64,000 nt of DNA, from assembly GCA_034401135.1 (NCBI GenBank), contig JAWZSP010000003.1, forward strand, positions 5,270,001 to 5,334,000. Direction: 5' to 3'. The translations under genes were made by a program, and so were the position numbers. Below, piece by piece: positions 55,916 to 64,000 of this stretch (positions are counted from its first letter, which is position 1; each line of letters opens with the position of its first letter). Below the pieces are notes generated by a model, which saw only the letters and a program-made list of their open reading frames with translations, was not told the DNA's origin and searched no databases. The DNA comes from Volutella citrinella. Lineage: Eukaryota; Ascomycota; Sordariomycetes; Hypocreales; Nectriaceae.

Positions 55916-57936
55916 CTAGAATAAATCTGTCATTGCCCCTTCTGAAGCATTTCCCACCAATCGAGCGTACTTTGCCAATGCCCCCTTTGTGATTCGCGGC
56001 ACTGGTGGCTTCCACTTCTTGAGGCGCGCTGCAATTTCTTCATCAGAAACATGTGGCATCGATAGCTCGTGAGTTTCAGCATCGATTTTGATGATGTCGC
56101 CATCCTGTACAACGGCAATAGGCCCCCCAACTGCAGCCTCGGGCACAATATGGCCAACAATAAGGCCGTGGCTGGCGCCAGAATACCGTCCGTCGGTGAT
56201 CAAGGCCACGTTGGTAAAATTACCGCCCATCAGCGCCGCAGACGCCTTCAGCTGCTCGGGCATACCAGGCCCACCTTTGGGACCCTCGTAGCGCACAACG
56301 AGAACATAATTGCCCTCTCTGGGGATGTCGCCTCGGTTCAGGGCTGCGCTTAGCTCCGACTCCTTGTTGAAGACTCGGGCTGTTCCAGTGAAGTGTAGCC
56401 CTTGCTTCCCAGTAATTTTAGCAACAGCTCCCCCGGGCGCAATATTCCCGTAAAGGACCTCAATATGCCCTGTTGCCTTGATGGGCCGATCTAACGGCCG
56501 AATAATGATTTGGTCTTGGGGAAGCGAGGGCCATTCTTGAACATTTTCTGCCAGTGTCTTGCCCGTTATAGTAGGCATCGATCCGTCCATAAGACCAAAT
56601 GCAATCAGGAACTTCATCACGGACGGGATTCCTCCAATATTGAATAAATCCTCCATGGTGTGCTTCCCACTAGGCGTCAGATCTGCTATAAGCGGCGTTC
56701 TTGTTGAGATTTGTTGAATGTCGTCCAGCGTCAATTGCACCCCAGCTGTGCGCGCCATTGCTAGAGTATGCAAGACTGTATTAGTCGAGCCCCCGACAGC
56801 CATGATGATAACGAGTGCGTTATCAAATGCCTTCCGTGTCAAGAGATCGCTGGGTCGAATATTCCTTTCCAGGCAGATCCTCACTGCCTCTCCAACTCGC
56901 TGGCACTCGCGAAACTTGGCTGGCGAAGTGGCAGGCGTGCTGGAAGACCCCGGCAAGGAGAGGCCCAAGGCCTCAATGACTGTGGCGAGACTATTGGCTG
57001 TGTACATGCCGCCACAGGCACCAGCTCCAGGCACTGCATTTCTCTCAATGTCGCACAGAATCTCTTCTGGGGTAGCCTTGCCTTCCTTGTCCCACGCGGC
57101 CAGGGTTCCAAAGTTGTAGGCGCCGCCAGCCTCGTATGGGGTGTTGATGTTGATGGGCTTCTTGATCAGCTTGCTGTATCCGCCTCTTTGTGAACCGCCG
57201 TAAACGACTACCGATGGGCGGTTGTGCCGAGCGATGCCCATTACACAGCCTGGCATGTTTTTATCGCAGCCCGGGATCGCTACACAGGCATCGTGATGCT
57301 GTGCAAAGGTCATGGTCTCAATGCTGTCTGCGATCAGTTCTCGTGACTGCAGAGAAAACCGCATCCCTGAAGGGTCAGCAATGTAAATGTTCTTAGAGTG
57401 CGTGCTCTCACAAACCTTCATTTCCTTGTGTAATGCCGTCGGAGACTCCTATCGTGTTATATCGCCACGCTAAGAAGCTCTGCTTCTCGATTGAAGCCTT
57501 GATTTCATCGGCCAATTTACCGACTGTTTAGTTAGTCATGCCATCATCCGTGTCCCTTTCCTGATTCTGGTACGCACTGTGCATGCTATCCGCTATTAGT
57601 GTCTTTTTCTCGGAATAGAACCTTGAGTGACTTACTTGCAGGGGTTCCCCTCCCACCAAACTGCTGCAATACCGACGTGCGGGCTCTCTTGCATCGTCTT
57701 CTCATCAGGAACGCCTGCCGCGTACAACATGGCCTGCATGGATGGTTAGACACTATCACAGTAACAGCGAGTGCAGAGAGTATGGTTACCTTAGCTCCAG
57801 GGAAGTCATGCTCTCGAGTCAGAAATGTCGAGTGTCGGTTCAATGCTTGCTTTCCATCTCGTGTTGCATCACTGGGTAGTGACGCGAACTCTGCATACCC
57901 GCGGTGGTCTTCAGGCTCTCTAGTCAGCGATCCCAT
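55916..57936 (-). CDS. IlvD/Edd-family dehydratase (dihydroxy-acid or aldonate dehydratase)
   Basis: Exons 57790-57936, 57636-57733, 57578-57585, 57416-57523 and 55916-57366 give 603 aa. An Fe-S enzyme that removes water from 2,3-dihydroxy acids. Cluster ligands lie in GNPCN, PGCDKNMPGC and GACGGMYTANSLAT; VSDGITQGNEGMRFSLQSRE and GRYSGASHGLIVGHIVPEA are further signatures. The third exon is 8 nt (C-ATG-CAC-A) and is needed to keep GNPCNMH in frame. No mitochondrial presequence is visible, unlike Ilv3 of branched amino-acid synthesis, which together with the aldolase and glycosidase neighbours favours an aldonate dehydratase role. A redundant dihydroxy-acid dehydratase is the alternative. Confidence 0.88.
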
Positions 57937-58414
57937 TTTGAACAGGGGGATTATTGGCGCAACGATTTAGAATATGGGCACTAAAAATGCAGCTGTGAAG
58001 AGTGTGCTGGATTACAATTAAAACACTCCTTATAAGCTCGACTCGACCCAAGGAGGGTGATGGCTGTGTGGGTCGGTCCGGGGCAATACTACCCGGCCGG
58101 AAGTTTCCTCGCCGAAATGCTTAGCCACATTGTAACGCTCCGGCACGATCCCGGTGGGACCGGGCGGAGGATTGCTTTGGTTAATATTGGCTAAACACAT
58201 GCGTAGAGGGGGCAGAGCGGCGTCATATTATCCGATGGCGTGAAATGGGCAACAAACTTGTTTCTGTTGGACCATACGACATCATGGGAGAATAATTAAC
58301 GGGGCTGTCGCCCAAGAAAAAGTGGACTCGGGTGATTTTACTCTATTGACTGTTCTAAGCAGGTACCTGAGGGAGGACCATTCATGGCCAATGCAAATGG
58401 GCTGCAGTATACAA
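57937..58414. promoter_or_regulatory. Promoter region of the dehydratase gene
   Basis: 0.48 kb. Contains CCGGCCGG-type palindromic words near 58093 and a CGGCACGATCCCGG near 58140 that could be read as a CGG-N8-CGG/CCG pair; suggestive only. Confidence 0.35.
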
Positions 58415-60804
58415 TCAGCGGAGCGGGACGGTAGAGGTGCTCAAGTCTACTACATCAATACCGCCCGTATCGCTGGTCCTGACCGCCTTGGTAATGCTGT
58501 AGACGTCTTTGGCTGTGACAATTTCGACTGCCTTCTCGCTCCTGAGAGGTCCATTGATCAAGATTTGAAGGCCAGCTTCGTAGTCCCCATCCGGTGTCTT
58601 CAGCGTTGGGTTGTATGCGATTGCAGCCTCCGGACGGACGAGTAGAGGAAGGGTGTCAAAGCCATGTGTTTCCACGTACTATAACATGTCAGAACTGCTG
58701 TACATCACGGAGGAGTAGAATTTCTTACCCATTTACCACCGTCGTAGGTCTTCTCTGGCTCGAACCATGATCGCCATTTCGCTTTAGAGCTGGTTTCTGG
58801 CACATAGAATCGTACCCAACCTGAAGCGTCGAGAACTGGAGCAACTAGCAAATCATTGCCAAACATGTATTGGGAATCCACAGACCAGACATTGAAGTCA
58901 TCCGGGAACTCCAGCAGCATGGGCCTCATAACCGGGGTGCCCTTGAGATGAGCCTCCATTGCGGTCCTTAGGATGTAAGGCATCAGACTCGCCTTTCTTT
59001 GAACACATTCTCTCAGCACCTTGGAGCATTTTTCATCCTCTCCAGGATACTTCTCCTCAAACATCCATGGGACTCGGTACGAGCTCGAGCCGTGAAGCCG
59101 GGAATGTGAGGAGAGGAGACCAAACTGAACCCATCGTTTGTACAGAGCAGGATCCGGAAGCCCTTCGAAACCTCCAATGTCGTGAGCCCAGAAGCCAAAC
59201 CCAGAGAGTGCCAGAGAAAGACCGCCCCGGATAGTTTCGGCGAGAGCGGGAAATGTAGATTCGCAATCTCCACCCCAGTGTACCGGAAACTGTTGCCCTC
59301 CAGCGGTCGCAGAACGAGCGAAAAGCACTGGGTTTTCACTAGATTGGATTCCGCTGCGATGAGAAGAATGTGACTGTATGCATTCCCAGACACACTTGTT
59401 ATAGACGAAGGGGTAGAAGTTATGCATACGCACTGGATCAGAGCCGTCCCAGTACTTGACCTTCTTAGGATCGAATGGAATACGTTCTCCAAAGTCCGTC
59501 TTGAACGAGTCGATTCCAATATCCATAAGCTTCTGTAGCTTTTGGGTGAACCATTTGCATGCTTCTGGGTTTGTAAAGTCGACGATGGCATTGCCAGCTT
59601 GCCATTCATCCCATTGATACACAGTCGGGCGAGGAGTATCGGCCCTCATGATGAAATAGCCGTTTTTCTTGCCCTCGGCATACAAGGAGGATGCCTGTGA
59701 GACGTATGGGTTGATCCAGACGCAGAGCTTGAGTCCCCGCTGCTTCATCCGCCCGATGTATCCCTCAACATCGGGAAACCACTTGTCGTCAAACTGAAAG
59801 TCGCACCAGTGGAATGGTTTCATCCAGAGCGCGTCAAAGTGAAAGACTGAGAGGTGAATGTCACGCTTGACAAGACCATCGAGGAATGAGGTGACATTGG
59901 CCTCCGAATAGTCGGTCTGGAAGCTGGTGGTGAGCCATAGGCCATATGACCAAGCTGGAGGCAATGGTGGGCGACCCGTAAGTCGTGTATAACGATCCAA
60001 AACTTGCTTGGGGGTCGGGCCAGCGATTATCATGTATTCCAGCGACTCGCCTTCGACGGCTACATTGATGCGTGTAGTGCGCTCCGATTGGACTTCGAAC
60101 ATGACCTTGCCGGGGTGATTGAAGAAGATGCCATATCCTCGCGAGGACATGAGAAATGGAATATTCTTGTACGTCTGGTCCGAGGACGTTCCACCATCTT
60201 CGTTCCACAAATCGATTGTCTGACCATTCTTGACCAAGGGCCCGAATCGCTCTCCAAGGCCGTAAATTGTCTCGTGGATGGAGAGATCAAACTCCAAGAG
60301 CATGTAGTTCTTCTTCTCAGCAAAGTGGCCGTCAGCCGAATCGTAACCTGGCCAATCCTGAGCTCGAACCAAGCCGATTGACCGGAATGAGTGACCGGTC
60401 AGATACTTCAGGCGATCTTCACTGGCTGTCTTGTTGGCATATGTGAAGCCCAAGCTGTTTGGGGCTGTGTTGATGGAGAGTTCAAGGTCGCCGGAGACAA
60501 ATTGAAGTTGCTCTTGTTTCTTCTCATTGATGGTGATCGCATCTTCCCTCTCCGACAGCTGAAAGAATGGCCCGGGGTCTTCTTCGCCATCCCAGTGAGT
60601 GAACCTGGAAGCGATAATGCCCTCGCCTGGAGATCGGATGCGAGCAGTGATGGCGGGGATATTGATGCTGTCTCCCACCCAATTCTGTCGCTTGGACAAA
60701 ACTAGGGAAGCCTCGCGATCTTTGACGGTGACTCTGTCTGCATGGTCGGCCCAGTAGAAGCTGTAGCCCTCACGGGTCATCCACATGCCATTGCTGAACT
60801 TCAT
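58415..60804 (-). CDS. GH31 glycoside hydrolase, alpha-xylosidase-like
   Basis: Exons 58729-60804 and 58415-58678 give 779 aa, the size of bacterial YicI-type alpha-xylosidases. Domain order fits GH31: N-terminal beta-sandwich, (beta/alpha)8 barrel and C-terminal sheets. The nucleophile is Asp437 in SFKTDFGERIP and the acid/base Asp513 in HWGGDCEST. WMKPFHWCDFQFDDKWFPD and GERFGPLVKNG are the signatures that separate alpha-xylosidases from alpha-glucosidases. There is no signal peptide, so it should act inside the cell on imported xylosides such as isoprimeverose. Start is the first Met (KFSNGMWMTREGY is typical). It lies between the dehydratase and the regulator, all on the same strand. Confidence 0.92.
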
Positions 60805-61283
60805 CTTAGCTGATGCGTATGAGACTGTTAGCTAGGAGTCAACGAAGGGGATGTCAATGTAGTGGTAGTGTGGCGCCGACCGAGGCCTGAAGCGGAGGAG
60901 TACATATACCCCTCTAGCCTTAGTAAACTCGGCACCTGGCCACCCGATTGGCGTCGAGACTATGGGGGTGATACTGAGGCCCACAGATGTCAAATCGGCT
61001 GCAAACGTACTGGCGATCCACCACTGGTGGAAGACCAAGATCCGGCCCCTCGAGTACATGTTGTCCTAGATCTTAAAACTGGCCTGTAGACTGATTGATG
61101 CAATTTTTCGCAGCACTAAGGAACTTCCTGGAACGCAAGAATCGATTTGGTTACAAAATTTGATGTAATCATTGTCTCTACAGCCTGCTCGGCTGCTGGT
61201 TTTAATGGGGTGATGATCCAATTAGTGAGAGGGGACATTTCCGTGAAGCATTTAATATATTTTGACTGGCTATATATGACTGG
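60805..61283. promoter_or_regulatory. Promoter region of the GH31 gene
   Basis: 0.48 kb between the GH31 start and the regulator stop. On the minus strand GGCTAG occurs near 60916, which fits the xylanase-regulator core GGCTAR, but a six-base match is weak. Confidence 0.35.
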
Positions 61284-63718
61284 TTACGCAAACAAGTCGT
61301 TGAATGGGCCAAAGTCAAAATGCTGCACACCCAGTGTGAAATCAAGTTCTGCTTGAAGTCCTTCTGTCGACGTCACACCCTCTGATGAATCGCCATTTAT
61401 ATAGCTTGTGGCGAAGCTTCGAATAACAGCCTCTCGGTCAGGTTCTTGGAGCAGGGCATTCTGCAATGGATCAACGTTTGACCACGTGGAGGCTATGTTT
61501 GGGTCCAAAAAAGAGACTGGAGAAATATGGTTCCCTGTATGATGCATGGAATGGCCAGACATTGGTTGTTGTACCACGTTTTGCTGTTGCGTCGGGCTCT
61601 CGGTGTTGGCCGTCCTTAATCGCTGCATCAGGACGTCTATAGCCGATTTGGTTCGCCTCGCCGCTGCGTACAGCTGACACTGCTCGTCCAGCGCCGCAAG
61701 ACATATTTTGAGTGGACGATCAGAGTCCATCCCAGTTCCATTGAGCGCAGGTGTTCTCACAAAGATGGTCGCACTTATGTATGTCGCGTAGGATAATAAG
61801 TATGGCGAGGTAGTGATGGGATAATGCTTTCGGTATGTATGAAGGATAGAAACAATTTCGCTGGCTGCTTTATGACACGCCGAGAAGGATTCATATGCAA
61901 GCTCTGTGCCTCTAGGAAGCTCCAGTGGGGACGGCGAGGCCAGGTCGTTTCTGACAATTAGTGGACGATGCAGAAGAATGATGAGAACATTGTAGAGTGC
62001 CCTTTGTCATTAGCCAAGACCCAATGCTCACAAGAACGCGCCACTCACAGAATCGTAAGTTGATGGGGTAATGGTGGCAACTTTTGGTTGGTGAAGTCGT
62101 TCGGCAAAGGAGAGTGATGGCTGCGCCACTCTTCTAAATCGACTTGGAGAGCAGTAGCTTTCATGTAAAAGCTTCCCAAGTCTTGCCTGGTATAGTTGCC
62201 ACTATAAAGCTCGGTGAGAATGCGTTCCATAATGAGACAGAGTTCACACAAGCTTCTCATGTTGGAGATTGAGCGCAGAGGCACAGTGCCGTGAGACCAC
62301 TCCACGGTAAACGAGGCACAATCAAATGGTTCAAGCTCTTCGTACTCATCCATAAACGAGATGGTCATGTCGGCGTCCAATATGCGAAGGATAGGGGGAC
62401 GGCCTTGCAGGAGACACTGTGTTTTATCAAGAACTATCATGATGTCAGTATAGTTTGGGGAAGCGGTTCATGAATCCACATACCATATGCTCCCCAGAAT
62501 ACTCGTTTTCTCACTTCCTCGGATTCTTCGCTGTGGTGGTGTGTAGATCGCCCAACTGATCTTGTATGCAATCCGAGATCGATAATCATATTAAATGCAG
62601 AGCCTGCGTACAGCCATGATGTGCTGCGCTCGTCGCAGCGAGAGAACAGCGAGACTGCCATTATGAGGAGCGCCTGAATCGTTGTGATTTTGCTCTTGTC
62701 GAATTCATCAATCAATAGTTCTCGGAACCTCTTCCGGAATAGCCACCCTGCAGTAGCCTTGTCGCTGGGATCACGACGCACTCCGGTGTGTTTGCTATGT
62801 TTTGATGCAGAGTAAAACATGGCATTCAGTAAGAGTTTGGAGAAATAGGGGCCCCCACACGCCATGTCTCTCATGAACAATGGGCGATAGACGATGAGAC
62901 CAGTGTGAAGCTGGCGGCTCCAGTAAATTGACAAAAGCTGCCATGCAAGATCCGGCTCGACTCCGTCAAAGTCAAGTGAGTGCGATGCAGCATTGATCTG
63001 TTCAAGTTGACCTGTTCAAGTCAGCGGGCGATGACACTCTGGTGCATCTGGCCTCTCCTTACGTTGCCTCGCAGCCTCCGCAAGCAGAATCGATGCAGTA
63101 TACCGATACTTGGTCTGGAAGTCGGCATCATGACTAGCATTCTCATGCGAAAGCTCGAAAATGGCACTTGTTGGGCCATGATACTCATGGGCTGCACCAT
63201 CCCCTGGAGTTTTCTCTGCCGCTTCTGCTTCTGCTTCTGCTTCTGCTTCGGCGCATTGCTGCGAGAGCTCCTCTGCCGAGCTAGAGTCTGGGCCACCATC
63301 TCGATCCCTGTTAGTAATTGCAGGTAGTGGTGGCCTCGAGCTTGTTGGTAGCGATCGCAGCTGGCGGATTTCCTCCTCCAGAGACTCAATACGCCTGCGA
63401 GTGGGTCTGAATGGGAAATTCGAGTCAACCAAGCAATCTAGCAGTAATACTTCAGTTGGACAGTGCCAGAAATGCTTACCGAGGCTTTTGGCCGAGCACT
63501 GTACGCACACAATCTTGACCCAGGTCGAGACACGGTCGACAGGCGGGTCTTTGCGCATCGCATTTCAGCTGGATATTTCCGCAAGCGTCAGCAACATCCG
63601 ACAAGCATCGCAGACAGACGCGTCATGCATGTGTAGGCTGACCAACCTTCTTGGATCGGCAATGGTCGCAGGCTGTAGCGGTACGCCGACGGGGAGTCTC
63701 CGTGGCCGTGCCGCTCAT
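61284..63718 (-). CDS. Zn2Cys6 transcription factor of the catabolic cluster
   Basis: Exons 63647-63718, 63480-63568, 63063-63406, 62484-63011, 62049-62433 and 61284-62001 give 711 aa. Zinc cluster C17-x2-C20-x6-C27-x6-C34-x2-C37-x6-C44, split by an intron after the second pair, then a basic linker and a coiled coil (RRRIESLEEEIRQLRSL). An Ala-Glu repeat follows. The fungal_trans domain spans about 180-560 (LLSIYWSRQLHTGLIVYRPL, RDMACGGPYFSKLLLNAMFY, AGSAFNMIIDLGLH, EEVRKRVFWGAYV). The C-terminus is Gln/Asn-rich and acidic, fitting an activation domain. The Tyr-Arg-Pro-Leu-Phe-Met and Ala-Cys-Gly-Gly phrases resemble factors that control plant-sugar use. It probably governs the three enzyme genes beside it (inference from position). 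Confidence 0.88.
63221..63252. repeat. TTCTGC hexanucleotide repeat coding for Ala-Glu
   Basis: About five TTCTGC units within exon 3 of the regulator, giving an (Ala-Glu)n run on the minus strand. Probably length-variable. Confidence 0.85.
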
Positions 63719-64000
63719 GTCGGGTCGGATTCGGGTGATGAGGTTCCGGCAACGATCACGTTCCGGCAATGTGGATGATGCTGACTTTTTGGACTGCCCA
63801 TGCCCCAGGGCGGAGGGCTAAATCCGTCGCCGCTGCGTTGAAAGGCGCATGGGTCGCATTTCCCCGCATCTTCTCCACAGTCTCCCTCTTGGTGCCTTGG
63901 CCGCATGCGTCTGTTCATGGCCCTGTTGATAACTAACCCTAAACAGCTAGGCAACGTTCACTATACGAGCTGCCCAAGTGGGAAATGGCCCAACAGGATG

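Noticed and set aside
1..64000. tRNA, rRNA, CRISPR arrays and transposons
   Set aside because: I looked by eye for tRNA B-box words on both strands, regularly spaced repeats and transposase motifs, and found none. A tRNAscan or RepeatMasker run would settle small cases.

Overview
The window is nuclear DNA of a filamentous ascomycete (Pezizomycotina, most likely Sordariomycetes and perhaps Hypocreales; this placement is inference). The reasons are genes split by many 47-105 nt GT..AG introns, fungus-specific families (Zn2Cys6 factors, HsbA, DUF3712, DUF7702, rhodopsin-like membrane proteins, a LaeA-like methyltransferase), small secreted proteins and gene spacing of about 2-3 kb. I rebuilt exons by hand from splice signals and frame. 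I saw no tRNA, rRNA, CRISPR array, transposase or intact mobile element.

Layout. 0-12 kb: a small secreted protein, a MYND-finger protein, a hexose-type MFS carrier, an 82-aa protein with a Cys-rich tail, an HsbA-like secreted protein, and a second MFS protein whose second intron end looks damaged. 12-20 kb: a decayed coding block, a zinc alcohol dehydrogenase with an 11-nt exon, an anoctamin/Ist2 scramblase whose first intron looks GC-AG, and an EthD-like protein. 20-34 kb: a gene-poor 3.7 kb stretch, then the most striking gene, a 1661-aa secreted cysteine-free protein of Leu-rich helical repeats (57-residue units). It faces a convergent DUF3712 membrane protein, followed by a DUF2235 hydrolase. 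34-39 kb: a 700-aa secreted Gly/Asn/Ala-repeat protein and a 91-aa pre-peptide with a defensin-like (CS-alpha-beta) cysteine pattern.

40-54 kb: a drug-efflux MFS, a DUF7702 membrane protein divergent from a Zn2Cys6 factor, a rhodopsin-like membrane protein, a 52-aa ORF, an epoxide-hydrolase-like enzyme, a LaeA-like methyltransferase and two orphan coding fragments.

54-64 kb: four co-directional minus-strand genes look like a catabolic cluster: an HpcH/HpaI aldolase, an IlvD/Edd dehydratase, a GH31 alpha-xylosidase-like hydrolase and a Zn2Cys6 regulator. Together they could release a sugar, dehydrate its acid and cleave the 2-keto-3-deoxy acid, under local control. The substrate is not known.

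Best candidates for something undescribed: the giant helical repeat protein, the defensin-like peptide, the Gly/Asn/Ala protein and the sugar-acid cluster.
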